Shown here: piece after piece, positions 24,757-34,453 of the stretch
How the letters are laid out: every line of letters starts with the position of its first letter
Position numbering within the stretch: the stretch's first letter is position 1
Assembly (NCBI GenBank): GCA_024364735.1
Contig: JAGFNQ010000297.1
Coordinates: 902,194-966,193 of the forward strand
Reading direction: 5' to 3'
From: Boesenbergia rotunda
Taxonomy: Eukaryota; Streptophyta; Magnoliopsida; Zingiberales; Zingiberaceae
DNA: 64,000 bases
Position numbers and translations under genes: made by a program
The notes under the pieces: generated by a model
What the model was told of the DNA's origin: nothing
Database searches by the model: none
The model's input: the letters and a program-made list of their open reading frames with translations, nothing else

Positions 24757-24987
24757 TGTTGGGGTTCGAGAAGATTCCGCAAGACAATTTTGTTGGGGTT
24801 GTAAGGTTGTAAACATAGTTCCACATCAAAAATACATGGGAAAGATCATAAACTTATAAGAAAAAAGATATCTTCATTGGTATGAGGCTTTTTGGGAGAG
24901 CCTAAGAGCAAAACCATGAGGGTTTAGGCCCAAAGTGAACAATATCATATCATTATGGAGATATCTAAATTTCCTTCGGTCCTAACA
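24757..24987. mobile_element. Solo LTR (or TRIM-like LTR), 231 bp
   Basis: Starts TGTTGGGGTTCGAG and ends TCGGTCCTAACA, so the ends are TGTT...AACA. It is flanked by the 5-bp duplication ACTCT (24752-24756 and 24988-24992). The start motif TGTTGGGGTT repeats internally at 24791. The stretch from about 24818 (CCACATCAAAAATACATGGG) to GGCCCAAAGTGAACAATATC resembles short plant LTRs I have seen often, but I cannot assign the family. No internal domain follows, so it is a solo LTR. Confidence 0.8.
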
Positions 24988-24992
24988 ACTCT

Positions 24993-25857
24993 ATTATTTA
25001 ACAAACTATGCGTCGATTCTAGGTTTTCAAATCAATGATTCATCAAAATCGACTTCTGTTAATCTTTGCAGTTTCTTTTTTCCCCCTACTGATTAAGATG
25101 TTTCATGGTTATATCTGAAAAGTCATAGATTGAAATCTTCTCTCTTTGGAGTGAACGACATTTGTTCCTCAATCACTATCATCATTTATTATAAAAAAAT
25201 CGTGAAAAAGTTTTGAAAAAGAAAGGTTGCAACTCTGAACCACATCTTTGAATCGAGAAGTTTGCATGTGAAGCATGATCAGATTAGTTAGCTACGTACA
25301 TTACATTTCTGAGACATTAAATTTATGTGGGCGGTGATAAGTAGGAAGGTAGATGCAACTACTTGACTGTTTATTGCAAATGGTCATTGTAGAATGAGAG
25401 CTACTTTGTGCAGAAATAGTTTGATGACAGCTTATTAGGTAAAAAAAATTCACAGAAAAATAATTATTTATTCTTCAAGTTTAAACTTGTGTCTACTTCT
25501 TCCCTCAAGTTTCGATATTAATGTTGACGCTTTAGGACTTGTGATAAGTCTCTCAAAGTTCACAGTGTTCTTCAAGAATTATTCACTATTACAGTTTTGA
25601 TGATTAGTCAAATTGTATATATCTTTTTAAGTTGTTCCATGGTCTTTCTAAATTCTACCCCGTAACAAGATGTCTGTTGATTTCTTGTAGAAAAAAAAAT
25701 GAAAAACATAATTGTTATTGTGTTATCAAACAAGTTGTAATAGGTAAAATTCTACGTATATATCCATTATTTGATCAATATTAAATATTACATATACCAT
25801 CATTTTTTTAATGATCTACAACTCGGTATGAGGGTATATACCAACATTTCTTATAGA
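24993..25857. other. Intergenic DNA
   Basis: AT-rich sequence between two solo LTRs. No open frame, no recognisable repeat end. It may contain the missing 5' exon of the SEC14-like gene, but I could not find one. Confidence 0.4.
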
Positions 25858-25862
25858 TCATA

Positions 25863-28843
25863 TGTTAAATGCGATATTTTTAATCCGGTCCCGAGAAATT
25901 TCAGAGAATTAAGCCTTGACATAAATTAGGGATTAAATTGTAATTAAAACTAAACATTTTGAGGACAGTAGGGCTATTAAAGCAGATTACGAGGAGTCAA
26001 ATGGTAAAAATCAGAAACCTAAGGACAAGATCTGGATTGATCTAAGTTTGGAGGTCTAATGTTCAAAATGGCCACACATATAGCCTTTCCCTTCTCCTTC
26101 CCTGCGCACTAAGCCCTAACCAATCGGCCAATCCTTGTTTCCATCTCTTCCTCCGCCTGAATCGCTTTGTGCCCTATACGTGAGCCCGGCGGCTTCACCT
26201 TCTTCCTTCAACCGTTTCCTTTCTCCCCGATCTCATCGGCCGAGCCATACTTCCTCTGCCTGGGCGAGCTACTCTTCGCCGACGTCTTTCCTCTGGGGTC
26301 TAGCGACGCCTCTCACGACATTGCCGCGAGTCAGCTGCCCCTGTCGATATCCTTTCCCCGCCGGCGAAGCTTGATCCTAGGGCTAGCTCCCGATGGCTTT
26401 TGGTAAGTGGTTGAAAGTTATGGGATTTCTGGGGTTGATAACCTGATCAGTTCGATTTGATGTGGGTTTTAATTCTTCAACACCGAGGGGTCTCTACCGA
26501 TTTAGATCTGTGTATGATGGATTTGTTCTCCTGATCTTGTAGCGTCGGTGGCGAGCAATCCCTGGCATTAGCCTGAGGAGTTCCTGCTGTGGTGGCTGAG
26601 CTTGTTGTGCCCGACAGAACTTAGGTCTGAATTGGATTAGGGTTCTGTTGCTTCCTCCCGACTTCAACTCCCTAGCTAACTGGGAGCTCCTAACGTGGAG
26701 ATCTTCTTGAGGTGAGCTCGAAACCATTGCTCTTTGGTTTCTGCCACTGTGGGTGAAACTGAGATTTGGAGTAGGTCACACTGTGGTCTACTGATCAGAT
26801 ACACGGATCCTTCTCCTTTGGGTTGGTCGGCTGGATTGGAGCAAGGAGGTTTGTCGGCAACACAAGAATCAGGTAAGGATTGTGGTTATTGAAATTAGGG
26901 TTTCTTGGATGTGTAAATTGGATTCTAAGTCAAGTTTGTGGATGTATCAGTGTGATCCTTAATCCATTGTGGAATTGAGATGGGTTCTCTCTTACGAAAT
27001 GATACATTGAGTTTTAGATTTAATCCCTTATGTTGTCCATTCTCAGATTATAGATCTTGGTGTTTGTAATTGGGGTTAGCCTAAACCTAAATCTTAATTA
27101 CGTGGGCTAATTAAGAACCGATCAGTTAATTGGATAAGATTAACTGAAAAAGGAAATGATTGGGTTAACCCTAGTTTGGTTTAGGGAGTAATTAACTAAT
27201 TATCTTTCTGTAAATAGCTAATTAAATACATCCTTGATACAGGAGCCTGATTGGATTATTGACGGGTGGTTCTTTCTGCTTGTGATACGGACTTCTACTC
27301 TTGGAGGCGGGTACTTCTTGCTTGTATCTGTAAATCTACTTTATCTTTATGCATGGCTAGTTGATATATATGCAGTAGGCTGATATTGACCTTTATCTGC
27401 TACCGTTTTGTTATCCTGCTTGATACTTATGCTTGACCCTGGATATGATCTAAATTTTCTTCTATACAGTCTCGTTTATTTGTTATCTGATTCTGTATAG
27501 CATTGGTATGAGCATGAGTATGTGGATAGGGTTTAACATACAATTGTATGATTGCATTGATTGATTCTAGTCATACTTGCACGTGTGTCTGGATATAGGA
27601 TTGATTGGGTTATGATGCATACATATGACCTGTGCATGATAGGTTGAGTTATGTGTCGATGACCTGGTAGGGGTTGCATGTGTTAGTCATGCACCATACT
27701 TTCACTGTTGCATGCCGGCGATCAGCGACTCCCTTGTGATTGAGCCTATCGTCTTCCGGCACATGATATCCACACACGGCCGCTCATGGGTTAGTGGATA
27801 CCGCTGGGTGTGTGCATTTGCTCTGTACTGCTGCGCTCAACCGCTCATGGGCAGTGGTTTCGGAGCGTGGTAGTAGGCAGAGATCCCTTCTCTTCCCATA
27901 GACTAAAGAAAATGAGAGAGATATCTCCCCCATATATACATGGGGCGGAGTGTTTACTCCACCAGCATCCTGTCCATTCGGTCACTCAGGAGCAGTGATG
28001 GCAGAATGCAGACAGTGTCACAGCTCTACCCACTCGGCCGACACAGTATCGCCTGTCTCGGTGGCTTGACTGGAGTTAGGGGGTGACCATGACATTGCAT
28101 CATGTGCATATGATGCATTTGTGCATTGATTGTGTTTGCTGCATTTACTTGTTGCACTTGTTTGACATGCACATACAGGAGATACTTTTGGTATGGTTTG
28201 TTGACCCTGCACTTGCTCGTATGATACGAGTCCTATTATGATCATGATAGACTGATTTCTAGTATGTACAGTCCTTTATTATTTCAGTTATGCATACTTC
28301 TGATATTGTTATGGAGATTGTATCCTGTTGTTTCTGTATAGCTGATGTAGCTACTTTTCTGCCATGCATATCTTTCTATATATCCGCAGAGTCCACTTGG
28401 ACTCACCACCCGTCGTAATATTTTTGTTTCAAGTTGATAGCTCGTCGGAGTAGCCCAGTTGCCGGTCCTGGTCCCTACGACTCCGTGGTTGGGTGCTTCC
28501 GCGTTTGTTTTCGTTTTGATAGCATTCTTTATGCGTTGTATTCGTTTTTCATATACCGTGGGCTTGTATTGGATTTATTCGTACGATATTGTATTTTTGA
28601 GTCCTCTGTTGGACTTTGTGTTTGTGGTTTTGCTACGCGCCTGCCCAGGGGCAGCTCAGGTGAGTATTACAGAGTTTAGCATTTCGATATGTTCATTTCC
28701 ATATATTATATATCTGTTTTGAGGCCTGAGGCCAATTTATAAATTGCGTGTGTTGTGTGTATGTGTAAATTGTCCGCCGGACAGGGGAGATGCTGTCAGA
28801 TTTTATATTGGATCAGCGACTCCATTGGTCTCGGGGCGTGACA
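25863..28843 (+). mobile_element. Solo LTR of a Ty3/Gypsy element, 2981 bp
   Basis: Starts TGTTAAATGCGATATTTTTA and ends GGTCTCGGGGCGTGACA. It is flanked by the 5-bp duplication TCATA (25858-25862 and 28844-28848). The GGGGCGTGACA end is what I know from long-LTR chromovirus elements of the Del/Tekay kind, where the primer-binding site follows at once; here the target duplication follows, so only one LTR remains. About 3 kb fits that group. The open frames inside (26135-26406, 28434-28722 and others) have no retroelement domain. Confidence 0.85.
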
Positions 28844-29085
28844 TCATATGCAAGTTTTTTCATAGCTTATTTTCTAGTCGACCATTCTAATGCTCTTGTT
28901 AGTGTCAACAATTACTTGTTCTTCGAGCATAAATTGTTAGGTCTGCTTGAGTGGATTTCTTGTTGGTTCTTAGTTATTTCAAAATTGACCATCAGCTCCT
29001 GGCAAAAGTAACCTCTCTCTTGAAACCTGAAATCATTCTGTTAACTATTTGTTAACCTTCAGTTTGTCGAATTGGTATGATGCAG

Positions 29086-29640
29086 GAAGTAGATGACTTG
29101 ATGCTGCAAAGGTTCTTGTGGGCGCGAGATCAAGATGTCAACAAGGCTGCTGCTATGTTCTTGAAGTACCTAAACTGGAGGAAAACTGCAGTGCCTAATG
29201 GTTTCATCGCAGAGGAAGAAGTCAAGACCGAACTTGCTCAGAAAAAGTTATGCTTACAAGGTCTCGACAAGGCAGGCCGCCCGATCGGGATCGTATTTGC
29301 AGCCAGACACTTCTCTTCCAATCGGGACATGCATGTGTTCAAGAGTAAGTCCTCAGTTGATACCCTCACAAAATATTACGAAGTTGAAACTATTATCTCA
29401 TTGTGCCCTTGTTTTCGATCTTGTGATTTCAGATTTCTGTGTTTATCTCCTCGACAAACTCTGTGCAAGGTAATATTTTGTTTTATCTAATGAACAAGAA
29501 TGTCGTATACTTGAGTACATAGGATTCTGATAAAGGGTATGAACTTGCAGTATACCAATTGGGCAAGAGAAGTTCATTGGCATTGTAGATCTTAAAGGTT
29601 GGGGTTATTCCAACTGTGATATTCGAGGGTATTTAGCAAC
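29086..29640 (+). pseudogene. SEC14/CRAL-TRIO lipid-transfer gene, middle exons only
   Basis: Three exons can be read: 29086-29344 (EVDDLMLQRFLWARDQDVNK, then KYLNWRKTAVPNG, EVKTELAQKKLCLQGLDKAG, IGIVFAARHFSSNRDM), 29433-29469 (FCVYLLDKLCA) and 29551 to about 29640 (IPIGQEKFIGIVDLKGWGYS, then CDIRGYLA). These cover the CRAL-TRIO N-terminal helices and the start of the lipid-binding lobe of plant SEC14-like phosphatidylinositol-transfer proteins. Splice signals are good (GTAAGT, TTTCAG, TTGCAG). The coding sequence stops abruptly where the palindrome begins at 29636; the rest of the lipid-binding domain is not in the window. The first exon is also missing; a solo LTR lies 240 bp upstream. The gene was probably cut by the rearrangement. 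Confidence 0.8.
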
Positions 29641-30041
29641 TCACCGTTTGATTTCCTCCATCGTCAGATCAACGGGTTGGTTCCCTCCACGTGGCTCGAG
29701 TGAAAGGCGATCGTCGAACCGGTCGAGGTCGCTCGATTCCCTCCACGTGGCTCGATCAACGGGTGCGCAAGCACCTACTGCCTTTAAATACATCCCTACC
29801 CCCTTGTAAGCAACTGCCTCTCCTCGACTCCCCGTTCTCCTCTTTGCACTCCACTCCCCCCCCCCCCCCCCCCCCCCCCCGGCCTCACTTGTCCACTCCG
29901 GAGGCCATCCACAGTTGCTCCTCCCCCTCCCATTCACTCCGCTATCCACAGCTCACCTCCGTCGGCCCCCCCCCCTCCGTCCTCCGGAGTCGCAGTCCTT
30001 CCACCATTGTTTCATCTTTTTTCGCTCGCACCTCCATAATA

Positions 30042-30505
30042 ATGGAGTCGTTGCGGGGATCACCCCCAACCTTTTGGGATATACATGCTTTTAGGATCTC
30101 TTTTTTTTGCATTTAATTTTTTTTCGTAATTTAATTACTTATGATTTTAATTTTTATTTCTTTTTCTTGATTGGTTATTTCGTTTACTTTGTAAGCATTT
30201 GAGTTGCCACCTGGACGCCAGATTACAATCGATCTTGATAAAGATTCCTTTCTGCGGATTACGCAGGTTACATAATTTTTTTTTTCTTATATTAGATATA
30301 TTATTAATTGATTTCTAATCCTTATGCATTCTTTTTATAGATAAATGTAGGAAAATTAAAATCGAATGCTAAGTTGCCACGGATCATGGTTAGTGCTGAA
30401 CTTGAGAATGGGGATGAGTATATCCTAGGATATCTTTCCATTCAACTTCATTGCGATATTATTTTTGATCGAAAGTTTATTCTCAAACATGATTCTCAAA
30501 CATGA
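30042..30505 (+). pseudogene. 5' fragment of an HD2/nucleoplasmin-like gene (left arm)
   Basis: Three pieces with exon-like spacing: from ATG 30042, MESLRGSPPTFWDIHAF; 30196-30266, FELPPGRQITIDLDKDSF, LRITQ, ending in a GT donor; and 30341-30505, INVGKLKSNAKLPRIMVSAE and later EYILGYLSIQLHCDIIFDRK, FILKHDS, then TGA. The order (short FW..VEV-like start, a Lys/Pro-Pro-Gly strand, an LxxSQ-like strand, a LGTLS-like strand, and a FDxxF-LxH end) resembles the N-terminal nucleoplasmin fold of plant HD2-type histone deacetylases and related FKBPs. This is from memory of the family, not a search. Only the 5' part is present, and the donor after piece 1 is unclear. Confidence 0.4.
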
Positions 30506-30533
30506 TTCACAGATATACCGAATCATGTATCCG

Positions 30534-30995
30534 AATCATGTTTGAGAATAAACTTTCGATCAAAAATAATATCGCAATGAAGTTGAATGGAGAGATATCC
30601 TAGGATATACTCATCCCCATTCTCAAGTTCAGCACTAACCATGATCCGTGGCAACTTAGCATTCGATTTTAATTTTCCACATTCATTTATAAAAAGAATG
30701 CATAAGGATTAGAAATCAATTAATAATATATCTAATATAAGAAGAAGAAAAAACCTGCGTAATCCGCAGAAAGGAATCTTTGTCAAGATCGATTGTAATC
30801 CGGCGTCCAGGTGGCAACTCAATTGCTTACAAAGTAAACGAAATAACCAATCAAGAAAAAGAAATAAAAATTAAAATCATAAGTAATTAAATTACAAAAA
30901 AAAATTAAATGTAAAAAAAAAAGATCCTAAAAGCATGTATACCCCAAAAGGTCGGGGGTGACCCCCACAACGACTCTATTATTATGGAGGTGCGA
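30534..30995 (-). pseudogene. 5' fragment of the HD2/nucleoplasmin-like gene (right arm)
   Basis: Inverted copy of the fragment in the left arm, read on the - strand. It is more decayed: the start ATG is changed to ATA (AATAGAGTCG), the acceptor before piece 3 reads TATAA instead of TATAG, and one base is missing in the codons after AATGTGG. The protein strings EYILGYLSIQLHCDIIFDRK remain. Together the two arms could form one long hairpin transcript. Confidence 0.4.
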
Positions 30996-31408
30996 ACGGA
31001 AAAAGATGAAACGAGGGTGGAAGGGCTGCGACTCCAGAGGACGGAGGGGGGCGGACGGAGGTGAGTTGTGGATAGCGGAGTGAATGGGAGGGGGAGGAGC
31101 GGCTGTGGATGGCCCCCGGAGTGGGCAAGTGAGGTGGGGGGGGGGGGGGGGTGGGGAGTGGAGCGCAAAGAGGGGAACGGGGAGTCGAGCAGAGGCAACT
31201 GCTTACAAGGGGGTAGGGATTTATTTAAAGGCAATAGGTGCTTGTGCACCCGTTGATCGAGCCACGTGGAGGGAATCGAGCGACCTCGACCGGTTCGACG
31301 ATCGCCTTTCGCTCGAGCCACGTGGAGGGAATCGACCCATTGATCTGACGATGGAGGAAATCAAACGGTGAGTTGCCCTTGTTCATGAATTCGAAGGCAC
31401 GAGACCAG

Positions 31409-33694
31409 AAGAAGTAGATAGTTCATGGAAACACAAGACAGTGCACATGCATTATTCTGCTGTCACGGGAGTTGCTGGATTATACCAGAAGAAGACTATA
31501 CTATCGGTTGATGCTGACAAAAGGATCATTGCTTTTGATCTGTCAACATGAAGGTCTGAGTTCAGAAAGCAAATGTATGAGTGTGCTTCCAAACCCATCA
31601 GACTTAAATTTGTACATGGTGCAGTCAGGGTAAGTAAATAAGCTTCTGGTAAGGTTGATACTAAACAAATACTTTCAAATATCATATGATAGTTTAGCAA
31701 TACAGCATGTTGCTTGTGCATTTCAAAAAGAGTTATCTTTAATGTTATTGATCTCAACATCATTGCGGTTTTCCATTAGCATTTTAATTCAAAGGCCTGA
31801 TCTTGTATCTTAATGATTCAAACATTGTAATGCTCCTTAAGTTTAGTATGCTCTTTTACCCTCTAAAAAGGGTTAGATCTGGGGATTTCTACTAGACTGT
31901 CTGTGCATTATCTTCTAGATTGTTAGCTTTGAAACCAAGGTTAACTTCCTCATGAACATATTTTGCCACCTCTTGAATCCCATCATTACTAAAGGTCAAT
32001 TTAGCAATATTCTCAAAGTGCTTCAGACAAAGTGATCTTGGATTGCTCAAAATTCTTTTGTTGCCTTATTCTTAGTTTGGTTGATGTTCTTCCTTCCACC
32101 TCAGCTGAACTACGTCTTGGTGACTTGGACAAATCAAGTTCCTTCAAAAAGTGCCCTTCACCAACATAGGAACCTGCAAGACCTTTTGAATCTAACTCAG
32201 AGTGGTGAGTGAGATGTCAAATGTCTATTTATCATCTTGAGGGATCTATCTAGTTACCTTTGGAGCCGTTACTAGCTGTTACTTTTCCAGTTGTCAGTGA
32301 CAAACTCCTACTGGGCCACATAAGCTGCTACAAGTTACAATAGGTGTCAGGATGTCACAATCTAATTGGCCCAAATTGCTACTCGTAAATCATCCCCTAC
32401 CTTTTCTATCCTCATCCCTTCCTGTGCTTCTCATTGGTTGTACATTACTGAGTAATCGTATCTGTAATAATGTAACTGGTTTAAAGTTGAGGGCTGCTAG
32501 GGAATGACTTCTCACTGTCCAAGTATTTGTTGTGGTAATTTAACCTTTTCATGGGTCTTGAATCTTCTCTGCCCGTGTAATTTTATTAAGTTATGTTCAA
32601 TCCATCAGCTGATTGCTAGTACTGATGAAAACAACTGACATACTTGAATTGAGTCACAAGGATCTTTTGCTAAAATTCAATTGGCAGTTGTCCTTGCTAG
32701 GAGTACCTTTTTCACACACTTGCTAATAAACCGGTTTCCTTGTGATCAGGAACAGAATTGACTATTATTATTTAGTCAAATATGGAACAGGATCAAGATA
32801 AGTTGATCAGTGAGCAGGCTAAGCCAACAATATTGCTTTTGGACAAAAATCAAATTAGATGATCATATTTTATATATTTATGGCTCATCCAAATTGATCT
32901 TTCCTTATCCTTTGATTACGATTGCTAATCCTCACAAATATGTCTAGCCAGGCGGACATTATCTATTATGAGATTAGGCTAGATCAATCTTTCAAGCCTT
33001 TTTTAAAGCTCTATGATGTTAATGTAGGTGCAAATTCTGGTGTATGTTTCATGCTTATCGGAACTGGTGACAGTCAACTGGACAAGAAATTTATGTTTAT
33101 AGAAATTAGGCTTTCACTGATAAATCTCCCACATTTTATGAAAATTTTCAAGCTTTCCTTGAATCGTCTTTCTGAAATGTTACTTGATACATAGCTTTTC
33201 TTGTAGAAATTATGTTTACTCTGTTTTTATTAGGGGTCTTCTACCAGTGGTATTTGTTTCTAACAGTTGACACCATGATACTACCTTCCAGGGAACCTGG
33301 GAAACAACTTACTTTGTTTGATATGCGATTGAGGCAGACAGAACTCCATACATTTGGGTGGAAGCAGGAAACCAGTGAATCCCAATCGGCTCTGATCAAC
33401 CAGGCATGGTCTCCTGATGGTCTCTATCTATCCTCTGGTTCGGCAGATCCCGTAATACACATCTTCGATATCAGATACAATGCAAGCAAACCTTCCCAGT
33501 CAGTCAAAGCGCATCAAAAGCGAGTTTTCAAAGCCGTGTGGCACCAATCTCTTCCCCTTCTCACATCCATATCATCTGATCTCAATATCGGATTGCATAG
33601 GACATATTATGCAGTTTCAAATGACCTATATCACAATTGGAACCAAAGGAGTTATGGTCTCGACCTGGCTGGTGACAAGCAGCAAAGCACTTGA
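31409..33694 (+). pseudogene. WD40 gene, 3' copy (exons 6-7 only)
   Basis: Exon 6 begins abruptly at about 31409 (matching 13997) and ends at 31629; exon 7 runs from 33292. Exon 6 has a premature TGA (CAACATGAAGG where copy 1 has CAACAGGAAGG), a 6-base loss and a 12-base loss, so it is dead. Exon 7 has no frameshift and reads DPVIHIFDIRYNASKPSQSV, KAHQKRVFKAVWH, SISSDLNIGLHRTY. Where copy 1 has TAA (16212) this copy has TAT, so the frame runs on to 33694. There is no promoter or 5' exon; upstream is palindrome 1. Confidence 0.85.
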
Positions 33695-34084
33695 GGAAAC
33701 TTCAAACTTCTCAGCATTGTAGTAGCTAAAGAGTGACGAAAAAGGAACTTACATGGAGTAAGAGCTGCAGCGAGACGGCCACTTTTTTGTTAGCCATTAA
33801 CGACTTCTGTAAATTTTATTTGCTGGAGATGAGGAGGATAAGCTGGGGACTGCTAAAATGAGGCTAGCTTAGGAATTGCCTCTGATCGAGCAGCTAGCAA
33901 TTTTTGAGCACAAAATGGTTGGTCAAACACTGCACAAAGGTTAACTTGAGCTCTCTATCATTTTTGTGAATTTTGTATCAATCTCAAAGGAATTGAGATT
34001 GTTTGTTAAATGGAGAGCAAAATCACTAAAGCTATGGGTTGTTAGGTAATCTAGAAACATACTCAGTAACCTATACATCTTCAC

Positions 34085-34088
<4 letters not shown>

Positions 34089-34137
<49 letters not shown>
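34089..34137. repeat. (AT)n microsatellite
   Basis: About 24 AT units. It marks the left join between the WD40 3' region and the compound insertion that is absent from copy 1. Similar TA tracts stand beside the MITE at the right side of the insertion. Confidence 0.95.
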
Positions 34138-34138
<1 letters not shown>

Positions 34139-34424
34139 CGCCGCCATCCTCGACTCTCCACAGCAGCGTTATTGAACATGATGTCAAGCTTGCCGTTGAG
34201 GGAGATGGCGGTGTCCACGGCGCGCTTCATGTCGGACTCGAGGCGGACGTCGCACTCGAGGCGGACGTCGCAGTGTACATAGGAGGCGATGTCGTCGGAG
34301 CCAAGGCCGACACAGAGGGCCTTCCCCTTCTCGTCTTGGAGGTCGGCAACGATGACACGAGCGTCATGGCAGACGAACATCTTGACAGTGGCCTCGCCGA
34401 TGCCGCTAGCCGCCTTCGAAGGAT
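34138..34424 (-). pseudogene. Short-chain dehydrogenase/reductase fragment
   Basis: Read on the - strand: KAASGIGEATVKMFVCHDAR, VIVADLQDEKGKALC, ASYVHCDVRLE, ESDMKRAVDTAISLNGKLDI, MFNNAAV. This is the Rossmann half of a classical SDR: the glycine-rich cofactor loop (here A-A-S-G-I-G), the acidic residue after strand 2 (ADLQDE) typical of NAD binding, CDV, and the NNA(G) motif. Plant SDR110C-type enzymes (terpenoid and lignan alcohol dehydrogenases) look like this. A 6-codon duplication (CDVRLE twice) is inserted. The catalytic Tyr-x3-Lys half is absent; the frame ends in the (AT)n tract. An exon-like fragment, not a working gene. Confidence 0.8.
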
Positions 34425-34453
34425 AAAAACGAGTGAGAGGATTAGAAAATATT

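Larger units (their letters stand above)
29636..31376. repeat. Palindrome 1: inverted repeat with about 850-bp arms
   Basis: The left arm (29636 to about 30495) is repeated in reverse complement at about 30534-31376, with a spacer of about 40 bp holding further small copies of CAAACATGATTC. The outer ends are GCAACTCACCG and CGGTGAGTTGC. The arms differ by a few substitutions and by the length of a C/G run (near 29864-29880 and 31137-31150). Each arm holds two CCACGTGG sites (G-box core CACGTG), a TTTAAATA box near 29788, and the 5' exons described separately. The right outer end lies about 33 bp before the second WD40 copy. Confidence 0.9.

Noticed and set aside
26135..26727. Open frames in the 5' part of the large solo LTR
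   Set aside because: Ser/Pro-rich translations without a domain, inside an LTR delimited by a target duplication.
29691..30116. Open frame of 141 codons in palindrome 1 (and its mirror at 30905-31321)
   Set aside because: Pro/Ser/Arg-rich translation across a promoter, a poly-C run and 5' UTR; no domain. The HD2-like exons lie in another frame.
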